Shown: positions 49,911-57,985 of the stretch, piece by piece
How positions within the stretch are numbered: the stretch's first letter is position 1
Layout: every line of letters begins with the position of its first letter
Origin: Rhodopseudomonas_A palustris_F
GTDB taxonomy: Bacteria; Pseudomonadota; Alphaproteobacteria; Rhizobiales; Xanthobacteraceae
Length of the DNA: 64,000 nucleotides
Assembly (NCBI RefSeq): GCF_000013745.1
Contig: NC_007925.1
Location: forward strand, 2,108,001 to 2,172,000
Direction: 5' to 3'
Translations under genes and position numbers: made by a program
Notes under the pieces: model-generated
Database searches by the model: none
The model's input: only the letters and a program-made list of their open reading frames with translations
Told to the model about the DNA's origin: nothing

Positions 49911-52094
49911 TCAGAACGTCGCCTTCATGCCGACATAGAAGGTTCGCCCGGCTTCCGGATAGCCCCAGGCGAGGGCGTAGTACTGATCGAAGATGTTCTT
50001 CACCCCGCCGGACCAGGTGAGGTTGTCGCGCATCCGGTATTCGGCGGCGAAATTGGCCGACAGATAGGCGCCGGTCTTGACGTAGCTGTTGACCGATTTG
50101 TTGGCGATCACCTGGTTCTTCTGCGACCAGCGCTCGTCGGCATATTGCAGGCTCGGCGTCAGGGTCACCGACTCGATCGGGCTGTAGCTCGCATACAGCA
50201 TGCCCTTCACGGTCGGAATGCCGGTCTGCTGCACCGTCGGATCGCTCGGGTTGGTGAGCTGGTTGTGGATGTAGGAGACGTTGCCGCCCAGCATCAGCGT
50301 GGCGTTGACGGCGTAGTCGACGGCGAAGTCGACGCCGTAGCGGTAGCCGTCGCCGACGTTTTGGTTCTGGGTGATCGCCGACACCTTCTTGGAGATCGGG
50401 TCGGTATAGGATTTCCCCGTCGCGACCGACTGGATCATGTCGGTGACGGTCGCGTAGTAGCCGAGAACCGACACCTGGCTGTTCGGCGCGAAGGCATTGG
50501 TCCAGCCGATCTGATAATTCACCGCGCGTTCCGGGGCCAATTCCGGATTCGACGCCGCGGTGCCGAATTTCGAGCTGAACCGCTCCGACAACGTCGGAAA
50601 GCGGGTGCGGTCGGAGATGTTCAGAAACAGCTTCGCCGTGTCCGAATAGCGCCAGATCGCCGCGGTCTGCCAGTTGAACGCCGAATCGTCGGTCAGCCGG
50701 TAGTTGATCCAGTACGGCGCGTAATAGACCGGCGACTTGTATTGTCCGAGGGAATAGTCCTCGGCCTTGCTGAGATGCCGCCAGTCATAGCCGATGCCCT
50801 GCACCCAGTCGAAGTCGCGGGTGATGTGGACGGTGTTTTCCGACCCGACCGAATAGGTGTCCTCGGTGGAGACCTGGGTCGGCTCGACGAAACAGCTGTG
50901 GCTCGAGGCCTTGCTGGTGCTGCAGGTCGCGCTCTTCGGCGTCGTCGTGGCGTTCAAGCCGTATTGGTCGGTGAACGTCTCGTTCCATTCGGAATGGTTG
51001 TCGCGCCGGATATGCGTCGCCAGCTTGAGGGTGTCGAGGGTGCCGAAATCCTTGCCGATCTCGATGGAGTTGCCGACCGCCCAGTCCTGATAGATCGACC
51101 GCGCCGCGCTGGACGAATAGCGCTGGGTCTGCGCGGGGTCGTCCCACATGTCGATGGCGTTGTCGAAGGTCTCCCAGAACGTCCGGGTCTTGACGTAGGC
51201 GTCATCGCCGACTGCCGTCTTGGTCGCCGCCGACAGGATCTGCACGTTCCAATACGGCCACGACCAGTATTTTGGCGACGCGGTCGGCTCGACATTGTAC
51301 GGCGCGTCCTTCTTGCCGTTCTGCCGGATGAAATTGATCGAATATTCGTCCTCCGGATTCGGCGTCCAGCCGGCCTTCAGGTTGACGCTCCAATCGTTGG
51401 AGGCGGAATAATCGCGACGTCCGCCGTTTTCGATCGCGGTCGGCGAGAAGCTCGACGGCAGCTCCCAGCCCTCGAGCTTGCGCCACGCCGCGCTGGCCTG
51501 GAAATAGTAGTTGTCCTGCTTGCTGCCGACGCGACCGTAGTTCTTGAAGCCGTCGAAGGCGCCGTCGTTGCCGAATTCAGCTTGGCTGCGCCATTCGCCT
51601 TCGAACGCCTTGACCGGCTTTTTGGTGACCAGATTGATCGCGCCGCCGAGCCCGCCCGGGCCATCCAGCACCGAGACGTAGCCCTTGGCGATCTGGATCT
51701 GCGAAATGTCGTCGGTCAGAAACCGCGAGAAGTCGAGGCGGTTGTCGGCCGGCAGATAGATCCGGACGCCGTCGATCGACAGCGGCACCTGCAGACGATC
51801 GAAGCCGTGAACGTAGATGTTGGTCTCGTTGCGTTGCGTGCCGGTGGTGGCGGCGCTGACCCCGGGCACCAGGTCGATCGCCTTGTCGAGCGAGCCCTTG
51901 TTGAAGCGCTCGGTCTGCGCGTTGCTAATCGTGCTGCCGCCGAAGGCGCCGAATTCCGAGCCTTGCTCGGGCGCCGCGGTGACGTTGATCTGGCCGAGTT
52001 CGTAGACGCCGTCATTGCCCGCCCACGCCGCATCGACGGCCGAGACCGTCGCCGCGCCCGCGAGCAGGATGGTGATCCGTTTCATGGTTTTCAT
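49911..52094 (-). CDS. TonB-dependent outer-membrane receptor, candidate molybdate/tungstate-complex receptor
   Basis: A 727-residue outer-membrane receptor without an STN domain. The signal peptide (MKTMKRITILLAGAATVSAVDAAWA) is followed by a TonB-box-like GQINVTAAPE and a plug (LDKAIDLVPGVSAATTGTQRNETNIYVHGFDRLQVPLSIDGVRIYLPADNRLDFSRFL, DGPGGLGGAINLVTKKP). The barrel ends in GMKATF. The GGLGGAIN motif replaces the usual YGSGAxGG. No FRAP/NPNL heme boxes are seen. It is divergent from a MolABC-like importer and a ModE gene, which suggests an oxyanion-complex ligand, but other siderophores remain possible. ATG 52094 (52085 also possible) follows GGGGGG. Confidence 0.88.
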   Translation of the reverse strand: MKTMKRITILLAGAATVSAVDAAWAGNDGVYELGQINVTAAPEQGSEFGAFGGSTISNAQTERFNKGSLDKAIDLVPGVSAATTGTQRNETNIYVHGFDRLQVPLSIDGVRIYLPADNRLDFSRFLTDDISQIQIAKGYVSVLDGPGGLGGAINLVTKKPVKAFEGEWRSQAEFGNDGAFDGFKNYGRVGSKQDNYYFQASAAWRKLEGWELPSSFSPTAIENGGRRDYSASNDWSVNLKAGWTPNPEDEYSINFIRQNGKKDAPYNVEPTASPKYWSWPYWNVQILSAATKTAVGDDAYVKTRTFWETFDNAIDMWDDPAQTQRYSSSAARSIYQDWAVGNSIEIGKDFGTLDTLKLATHIRRDNHSEWNETFTDQYGLNATTTPKSATCSTSKASSHSCFVEPTQVSTEDTYSVGSENTVHITRDFDWVQGIGYDWRHLSKAEDYSLGQYKSPVYYAPYWINYRLTDDSAFNWQTAAIWRYSDTAKLFLNISDRTRFPTLSERFSSKFGTAASNPELAPERAVNYQIGWTNAFAPNSQVSVLGYYATVTDMIQSVATGKSYTDPISKKVSAITQNQNVGDGYRYGVDFAVDYAVNATLMLGGNVSYIHNQLTNPSDPTVQQTGIPTVKGMLYASYSPIESVTLTPSLQYADERWSQKNQVIANKSVNSYVKTGAYLSANFAAEYRMRDNLTWSGGVKNIFDQYYALAWGYPEAGRTFYVGMKATF

Positions 52095-52701
52095 TGCGCC
52101 CCCCAAGGCTGTTTTCCGCGTCGAAGTGAGAGGCACCACAGCGCGCGCGGCCGGCTGGGAGTGCGATGTTTGGGTTGGCGAGGAGCCGCCGGGTCGCCAC
52201 GCGGAGCGCGACGCTGTCGGGCTGATGCAGTGCGGACCGATCTCGGTCCGGAATGGCTGCGATTGCAGCCGCCGCCGGGGAGGCGGCTGGCTGACAGCCC
52301 TCCGAGAATATTCGCGCGCAACGGCATCGGACCCACGAGTTTATAGAAAATAATTACATGAAGGATCTGTTGGAGGGTTTTACGGGGGTGGCAATCGTCG
52401 GAAACGCGTCCGGAACCACGATGCACGCCAGGCGTGCGCGCAAGGTAATTTAGTAGCGAAAATCGGTCTGGGAGAGCGGAAGTTCCAGATTTTGCGGCCG
52501 AAATGCGTCAAAAATGCAACATGTGCTCGGCACGCAGGGCAAGTTTGATTGCAGAAAACGATCCGATGTTGCGCGTCGACAGCAAATACCGCTGGATTCG
52601 CCGCCGGTTCCGTTTATGTAAATAGAATATACAAGTCAGGTTGCCGGCTCTGGTGCACTCAAAGAGTGGGCGGGGGCCGGCCGAGTGGAACGAGGCGGCG
52701 A
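52095..52701. promoter_or_regulatory. Divergent control region of the receptor and the TrmO/ABC operon
   Basis: About 600 bases with no supported gene. Two AT-rich patches stand out: 52339-52358 (GTTTATAGAAAATAATTACA) and 52611-52635, the latter an imperfect inverted repeat CGTTTATGT-N7-ATATACAAG. Both share the text TGTA...ATAAAC on the minus strand. They could be paired operators, for example for the ModE protein encoded at 56700. The match to the E. coli ModE box is only partial. Confidence 0.4.
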
Positions 52702-53196
52702 ATGCAAGCGGATAACCAAATCAGACCCGGGGAATTGGCGGCGGACTGGTCCGGCGCCGATGCCGACGTGGTTTTCATCGGCCGGATTCATACGCCGTGG
52801 TCGGAACTCGCCGACTGTCCGCGGCATGGCCGCGCCGACGGACCGCTTTGCCGGATCGAGATCTTCGAGACCTGGGGGCCGGCGCTCGCGGGCCTCGACG
52901 AAGGCGCGCTGCTCGAAGTGTTCTATTGGCTGCACCGGTCACGGCGCGATCTGTTGCAGCAGTGCCCGCGCAACGACGGCGTCCCGCACGGCACCTTTTC
53001 GATCCGCTCCCCGATCCGACCCAACCCGATCGGGACCTCGGTGGTCCGCCTGGAAAGCCGCGACGGCAACAACCTGTTCGTCCGCGGGCTGGATTGTCTG
53101 AACGGCACCCCGCTGGTCGATCTGAAGCCCGATCGCAAGGTATTCGTGCCGCTGGCGCCGCCGAAACCCGGAGACTTTCTGGTCGGCGACGCATGA
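52702..53196 (+). CDS. TrmO/TsaA (UPF0066) family protein, first gene of the ABC operon
   Basis: A 164-residue protein with the TrmO domain (FIGRIHTPWSELADCPRHGRADGPLCRIEIFETWGPALAGLDEG, HGTFSIRSPIRPNPIGTSVVRLESRDG, LDCLNGTPLVDLKPD). Family members such as E. coli TrmO use SAM to methylate t6A37 of tRNA. Its stop overlaps the start of the metal-binding protein gene (ATGA), so it is tied to metal uptake. In this context it may modify a small molecule rather than tRNA, which is a guess. Confidence 0.88.
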   Translation: MQADNQIRPGELAADWSGADADVVFIGRIHTPWSELADCPRHGRADGPLCRIEIFETWGPALAGLDEGALLEVFYWLHRSRRDLLQQCPRNDGVPHGTFSIRSPIRPNPIGTSVVRLESRDGNNLFVRGLDCLNGTPLVDLKPDRKVFVPLAPPKPGDFLVGDA

Positions 53197-54251
53197 CCAT
53201 GTTTCGCACGGCGTCGCGGGCGGCCGTCCTGATCGCCCTGACTCTCGCGGCCCTGATTGTCGGCGCAGCGGCGCCCGCGCAGGCGCGCAGCGTGGTGGAT
53301 TCCGCCGGCCGCCGCGTCGAGGTGCCGGACAGCATCCGGCGGGTGTTCGCCTCGGGCCCGCCGGCGGGAATCCTGCTCTATGTCGTTGCGCCGGAAAAGA
53401 TGATCGGCTGGGGCCGCGCGCCCCGCGACGAGGACAAGCCTTTTCTGCTGCCGAGCACCCGGGAGATGGCCGAACTCGGACGGCTCACCGGACGCGGCGA
53501 CACCATCAGCACCGAGCGGCTGATGGCGAGCCGGCCGGACCTCATCGTGGATTTCGGCTCGACCAACGAAACCTACGGATCGCTGGCCGACCGCATCCAG
53601 GCCCAGACCGGCATTCCTTACGTGCTGATCGACGGACGCTTCCAGAACACGGCCGCAGCCTTGCGGCTGTTCGCCGAGATCCTGGGCGTCAGCGAACGCG
53701 GCGAGGCGCTGGCGCGGGCCGCGGAGGCGATTTTCGCGCGTGTCGACCGCGTGGTGGCGACGGTCCCCGCGGCGGACCGTCCTCGCGTCTATCTCGCCCG
53801 CGGCAATGACGGCTTCGAAACCGGATCGCGCGGTTCGATCAACACCGAGATCATCGAGCGGGTCGGCGGCGTCAACGTCGTCGAGGGCGTGCGCGACGCC
53901 GGCGGCATCGCGCGGGTGTCGCCGGAGCAGGTGATCGGTTGGGCGCCGGACACCATCATCACCACCGATCCCGCCGTGCGGCGCTTGATCCTGGAGCGCC
54001 CGGAGTGGCGAGGGATTCCTGCGGTGCAGAAGCGGCGGGTGTTTCTCGCGCCGAACCAACCGTTCGGCACTATCGATCTGCCGCCGTCGGTCAATCGCCT
54101 GATCGGGCTGTCGATCCTGGTCCACGCGTTCTATCCCGACCGCGTCGCGTCGGATCTCAACGCCGAACTGCGCGAGTTCTACCGGCTGTTCTATCAGGTC
54201 GATGTGCCCGACGCCGAGATCGCGCGGCTGCTGCAGGGGCTTGGTCACTGA
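53193..54251 (+). CDS. Class III periplasmic binding protein, MolA-like
   Basis: A 352-residue secreted binding protein. The signal peptide ends near AQARSV. The FecB/MolA-type domain has VVDSAGRRVEVPDSIRRVFASGPPAGILLYVVAPEKMIGW, DLIVDFGSTNETYGSLADRIQAQTGIPYVLIDG and a C-terminal VNRLIGLSILVHAFYPD. It resembles the group containing the molybdate/tungstate-binding MolA of Haemophilus, but metal-siderophore binders share the fold. The ModE gene downstream favours Mo or W. The start overlaps the TrmO-like stop; Met3 is an alternative. Confidence 0.88.
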   Translation: MTMFRTASRAAVLIALTLAALIVGAAAPAQARSVVDSAGRRVEVPDSIRRVFASGPPAGILLYVVAPEKMIGWGRAPRDEDKPFLLPSTREMAELGRLTGRGDTISTERLMASRPDLIVDFGSTNETYGSLADRIQAQTGIPYVLIDGRFQNTAAALRLFAEILGVSERGEALARAAEAIFARVDRVVATVPAADRPRVYLARGNDGFETGSRGSINTEIIERVGGVNVVEGVRDAGGIARVSPEQVIGWAPDTIITTDPAVRRLILERPEWRGIPAVQKRRVFLAPNQPFGTIDLPPSVNRLIGLSILVHAFYPDRVASDLNAELREFYRLFYQVDVPDAEIARLLQGLGH

Positions 54252-54252
54252 G

Positions 54253-55275
54253 GTGGCAAACCTGCGGGTGACGCCGGTGGTGATCGGGCTTTCGGCTCTG
54301 CTCGTCGTCGTGGTGATCCTCGCCGCCGGCATCGGGCCCTATTCGATTCCGCCGCGCGACGTCGTCGCCGCCATTGTCGACCGGCTTGCCGGTCGTCCTG
54401 ACGAGGGGCAGGTTGCGGTGGTGCTGTTTCAGGTGCGGCTGCCGCGCATCGCCGCCGCGATCTGCGTCGGCGCGGCGCTGTCGGCCGCCGGCGCGGCCTA
54501 TCAGTGCCTGTTTCGCAATCCCTTGGTGTCGCCGGATATTCTCGGCGTCTCGCACGGCGCAGGCTTCGGCGCGGTGATCGGCATCCTGTTCGGCTTGCCG
54601 GTCGCGATCATCGAACTGATGGGCTTCATCACCGGATCGCTGACGGTGATCATCGTCGCCACCATCGCCTGGTCGCTGCGCCAGCGCGGCGACGTGCTGA
54701 TGCTGGTGTTGGCCGGCATCGTCGTCGGCTCGCTCGCCGCCGCGGCGATCTCGCTGGTGAAGATCGTCGCCGATCCCTATTCGCAACTGCCGATGATCAC
54801 CTATTGGCTGCTCGGCAGCCTTGCCAGCGTCCGCCCCGACGACATCGCCATCGTCGCGCCCACCGTCGCCGTCGGGCTGATCCCGCTGTTTCTGCTGCGC
54901 TGGCGCATCACCGTGATGTCGTGCGGCGACGACGACGCGCGCACGCTCGGCATCGATGTCCGGCGCACCCGACAGGTGGTGATCGCCGCGGCGACGCTGA
55001 TCACCGCCAGCGTCGTTGCGGTGTCGGGGGTGATCGGCTGGGTCGGGCTGATGGTGCCGCACATGGCCAGGCTTCTGGTCGGACCACGTTTCGACCGTTT
55101 GCTGCCGACCTCGATCCTGATCGGCGCGGCCTTCATGGTGCTGGTCGACACGCTGGCGCGTACCGCGGCGCGCATCGAAATCCCGATCGGCGTATTGACC
55201 GCGCTGATCGGCGGCGGGCTGTTCGTCTGGCTGATGACCCGCCGCGGCGCCCGCGACGTCTGGAGGCGCGAGTGA
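54253..55275 (+). CDS. FecCD-type ABC permease, MolB-like
   Basis: A 340-residue permease of the BtuC/FecCD/MolB family with about ten helices. Landmarks are VRLPRIAAAICVGAALSAAGAAYQCLFRNPLVSPDILGVSHGAGFGAV and GVIGWVGLMVPHMARLLVGPRFDRLLPTSILIGAAFMVLVDTLART. The GTG start at 54253 is 1 base after the previous stop codon. It forms the channel with the ATPase encoded next. Confidence 0.92.
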   Translation: MANLRVTPVVIGLSALLVVVVILAAGIGPYSIPPRDVVAAIVDRLAGRPDEGQVAVVLFQVRLPRIAAAICVGAALSAAGAAYQCLFRNPLVSPDILGVSHGAGFGAVIGILFGLPVAIIELMGFITGSLTVIIVATIAWSLRQRGDVLMLVLAGIVVGSLAAAAISLVKIVADPYSQLPMITYWLLGSLASVRPDDIAIVAPTVAVGLIPLFLLRWRITVMSCGDDDARTLGIDVRRTRQVVIAAATLITASVVAVSGVIGWVGLMVPHMARLLVGPRFDRLLPTSILIGAAFMVLVDTLARTAARIEIPIGVLTALIGGGLFVWLMTRRGARDVWRRE

Positions 55276-56057
55276 CCGCCCGCCTCACATTGCAGGATGT
55301 GGCGATCGGTTACGACGATCGAGCGCTGGTCGAGGGCATCGATCTCGAACTTCGCGGCGGCAGCACCACCTGCCTGATGGGGCCGAACGGCGTCGGCAAG
55401 ACCACGCTGTTCAAAACCCTCCTCGGCCTGCAGCCGGCTTTGCAGGGGCGCGTGCTGATCGGCGGCGACGACGTCGCGACGCTGAGCCGAGAGCAGATCG
55501 CGCGCCGCATCGCCCACGTCCCGCAAGCCTACCTCGGCGATCCGAGCCATACGGTGATCGACATCGTCGTCATGGGTCGCACCGCGCGGCTCGGCCTGTT
55601 CAGCGCGCCGGGTCGCGACGACGTCGCGGCGGCATGGCGCGCGCTGGAGGCACTCGGCATCGCCGACATCGCCGAGCGATCCGCCGATCGGATCTCCGGC
55701 GGCCAACGGCAACTGATGTTGATCGCCCGCGCGCTGGTGCAGGACACCGAGCTCATCGTGATGGACGAGCCGACCGCCAGCCTCGACCTCGGCAACCGCC
55801 TGGCCTTGCTCGACCAGATCCGCACGCTAGCGGCACAAGGCCTGTCGCTGCTGGTGTCGACGCACGAGCCGGAACATGCTTTCGCGATCGCCGACCGCGT
55901 CGCCATGATCGGCCGCGGTCAGCGCTTCGAGGTCGGCTCCGTGGAGGAGATTCTGACCTCGGCCCGGCTCAGCGATCTTTACGGCCTTGCGCTTGGCCTC
56001 GAGACCACCCCGTCGGGCCGTCGCGTGGTGACGCGCGCCGCCCCGTTCCCCATCTGA
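55272..56057 (+). CDS. ABC transporter ATP-binding protein, MolC-like
   Basis: A 261-residue ATPase with Walker A GPNGVGKTT, signature ISGGQRQLMLIARAL, Walker B LIVMDEPTASLDLG and switch His in STHEPEHAF. The AHVPQAYLGDPSHTVIDIVVMGRTARLGLFSAPG segment is typical of FepC/MolC-type ATPases. The GTG start overlaps the permease stop. Confidence 0.92.
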   Translation: MTARLTLQDVAIGYDDRALVEGIDLELRGGSTTCLMGPNGVGKTTLFKTLLGLQPALQGRVLIGGDDVATLSREQIARRIAHVPQAYLGDPSHTVIDIVVMGRTARLGLFSAPGRDDVAAAWRALEALGIADIAERSADRISGGQRQLMLIARALVQDTELIVMDEPTASLDLGNRLALLDQIRTLAAQGLSLLVSTHEPEHAFAIADRVAMIGRGQRFEVGSVEEILTSARLSDLYGLALGLETTPSGRRVVTRAAPFPI

Positions 56058-56074
56058 TCAAGGAGATCGCCATC

Positions 56075-56608
56075 ATGGCCCCGCATCCGCTCGCCGTCGT
56101 CGTGCACAGCAAAGGCGATCCGCTCGAACAGACATTGGCCGCGGCGCGCGATCGGCTGGCTGGCCGTCCCGGAATCCGGATCGCCGGCCTGGTGCCGCGG
56201 TTCGGGGCGCAGCATTCCAACGGCCGCGCTTCGCTGTGGCTCGACGACATCGGGCGCGGCGATGCCATCGCCTTGTCGCAGGATCTCGGCGCCGGATCGA
56301 CCTCGTGCATTCTTAGCGCCGATGGCCTTGCCACGGCGCGGCTCCGGCTGGCCGAGGCGATCGCAACGCGGCCGGATCTGATGTTTTTCGGACGCTTCGC
56401 CAAGGAGGAGCTCGCAGGTCGCGGCATTCGCGAGGAGATCGGGCTGGCGCTCGTCGAAGGCATTCCGGCGCTGGTTGCGGTGGAGCAATCGATGCTGCCC
56501 GGCTGGAGCGAATTCGCCGGCGAAGACTGGACCGCGCTCAGCCTCGATGTCGAGGCGATCGTCGGCTGGTTCGCCGCGCTCGAACAAGAGGCTGCGGCGA
56601 GCGCCTGA
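56075..56608 (+). CDS. DUF2478 family protein of the molybdenum neighbourhood
   Basis: A 177-residue cytoplasmic protein recognised as DUF2478 by LAVVVHSKGDPLEQTLAAARDRL, IAGLVPRFG, LWLDDIGRGDAIALSQDLGAGSTSCILSADGLA, ATRPDLMFFGRFAKEELAGRGIREEIGLALVEGIPALVAV and SEFAGEDW. DUF2478 genes are commonly found beside molybdate transport genes, and the fold is likely P-loop-like, though no clear Walker A is visible. AAGGAG precedes the ATG. Function is unknown. Confidence 0.8.
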   Translation: MAPHPLAVVVHSKGDPLEQTLAAARDRLAGRPGIRIAGLVPRFGAQHSNGRASLWLDDIGRGDAIALSQDLGAGSTSCILSADGLATARLRLAEAIATRPDLMFFGRFAKEELAGRGIREEIGLALVEGIPALVAVEQSMLPGWSEFAGEDWTALSLDVEAIVGWFAALEQEAAASA

Positions 56609-56699
56609 TGGCGAGACAGTCGGCATAGTGCGCCGCGCTTTCCCGTCGTCCGCGGATGGCCTAGGGTCGTGGCCCGACACAGGTGGCGCGACTCCGGCG

Positions 56700-57491
56700 A
56701 TGGCAGACGACAAGATTGATGCATTCCTGGTGCTGCGCAGCGGCGGTCGCTTGCTGCTCGGTCGCGACCGCATCCGCCTGCTCGAGGCGGTCGCCGAACA
56801 CGGCAGCATCACCAAGGCCGCCAAGGCGATGGAGCTCAGCTACAAGACCGCCTGGGAAGCCGTCGATGCCATCAACAACCTGTTGCCGACGCCGGCGTTC
56901 GTGACGCGGACCAGCGGTCGCGTTGGCGGCGCCGCCGAGGTGACCGCGGAAGGCCGCCGGCTGATCGCCGTCTTCCATCGTCTCGAGGACCATCTGACCA
57001 AGATCTCATCGCTGATCGCGGAAGAAGGGCTCGAGGAAATCGACGACGCGGCGCTGCTGTGGGCCGGATTCAAAGTCTCGGCGCGCAACGTCTTCCGTGC
57101 CGAGGTGGTGAACCTTCGACGTTGGCCGGTCGATGTCGAGGTGGTCCTCAAGGTTTCCGAAGAACATCTGATCCACGCCACCGTCACCAATGCGGCCGCC
57201 GAACAGCTTGGGCTGGCGACCGGTCGCAAGGCGTTGGCCCTGGTCAAAGCCCCGTTCGTGCGCCTGGTAGCACTGGCTGAAGCGTCGAAGGTGCGATGTA
57301 ATCTGTTCCGGGGCCTGGTGAAGCGACGCGTCGACGCCGAGGTTCACTCCGAGATTCATCTCGATATCGGCAATGGCAAGACCATCATCGCGGTGGTGCA
57401 GCGTCATCATGCCGAGGATCTCGCGATCGCCGAAGGTGCCGAGGCCGCCGTGACGTTCGAACCGGATCACGTCATCATCGCCGTGGATTGA
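56700..57491 (+). CDS. modE: ModE-type molybdate-responsive regulator with two TOBE (Mop) domains
   Basis: A 263-residue regulator. The N-terminal LysR-like winged helix has LLEAVAEHGSITKAAKAMELSYKTAWEAVDAINNLLPTPAFVTRTSGRVGGAAEVTAEG. Two TOBE/Mop repeats follow, about 125-190 (SARNVFRAEVVNLRRWPVDVEVVLKVSEEHLIHATVTNAAAEQLGL) and 197-263 (SKVRCNLFRGLVKRRVDAEVHSEIHLDIGNGKTIIAVVQ). Such di-Mop domains bind molybdate or tungstate. It should repress the adjacent importer when metal is plentiful. It lies 91 bases after the DUF2478 gene. Confidence 0.93.
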   Translation: MADDKIDAFLVLRSGGRLLLGRDRIRLLEAVAEHGSITKAAKAMELSYKTAWEAVDAINNLLPTPAFVTRTSGRVGGAAEVTAEGRRLIAVFHRLEDHLTKISSLIAEEGLEEIDDAALLWAGFKVSARNVFRAEVVNLRRWPVDVEVVLKVSEEHLIHATVTNAAAEQLGLATGRKALALVKAPFVRLVALAEASKVRCNLFRGLVKRRVDAEVHSEIHLDIGNGKTIIAVVQRHHAEDLAIAEGAEAAVTFEPDHVIIAVD

Positions 57492-57649
57492 CTAGCCGGC
57501 CTCGAAGCGGATCGTCGATCGCTGTCGCAGCACCGTTGCCGTCGCGCCGGCAGCGTTCTGGCCTTCGTCCGCTGGGCGTCGAACGACGTTGGCACGGTCG
57601 TGTCCTGGCAGCTCGGCCGGAAGCGGGGGCTGGGATCGTAATGCCGCGC

Positions 57650-57965
57650 GCCGAGCGTCGAGACCTACGGCTCAGCCCGCGGGGCCTCCGAATGGGATAT
57701 CCGGAACGCCGGGTTGCTCGTCCCGACGGCGTCATCCTCGGTTGCTACGGCGAGCACTATTTGCGTCATGACGGACCGGAAACATATGCTGTGCTTTGCA
57801 CCGACAAGGTCGGGAGAAGGCGTCGGCCTCGTTGTCGCGACGTTGTTGACCTGGCCTGGAACCACGATCGTTTACGACATCAAGGGAGAAAATTGGACGC
57901 TGACGGCTGGTTTCCGGTCACGGTTCGGTCGTGTGCTCAAATTCGATTCGACCGACGCGATCTCC
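57650..57965 (+). pseudogene. Fragment of a conjugal-transfer coupling protein (TraG/VirD4), frameshifted
   Basis: Three consecutive pieces match TraG. In one frame there is ETYGSARGASEWDIRNAGLL (57656-57715). In another there is PDGVILGCYGEHYLRHDGPE (about 57720-57780). Back in the first frame there is MLCFAPTRSGEGVGLVVATLLTWPG and IVYDIKGENWTLTAGFRSRFGRVL (about 57785-57948). The Walker A lysine is replaced (TRSGEGVG instead of TRSGKGVG). Similarity stops just before the 3' end of the efflux gene at 57986. This is a dead remnant of a type IV secretion or conjugation locus. Confidence 0.85.
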
Positions 57966-57985
57966 GCCGCCTCATCAAGAGCAGG

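Noticed and set aside
49839..52346. 835-codon plus-strand open frame opposite the TonB-dependent receptor
   Set aside because: The minus strand encodes a convincing receptor with signal peptide and plug motifs; the plus frame is a mirror of its codons.
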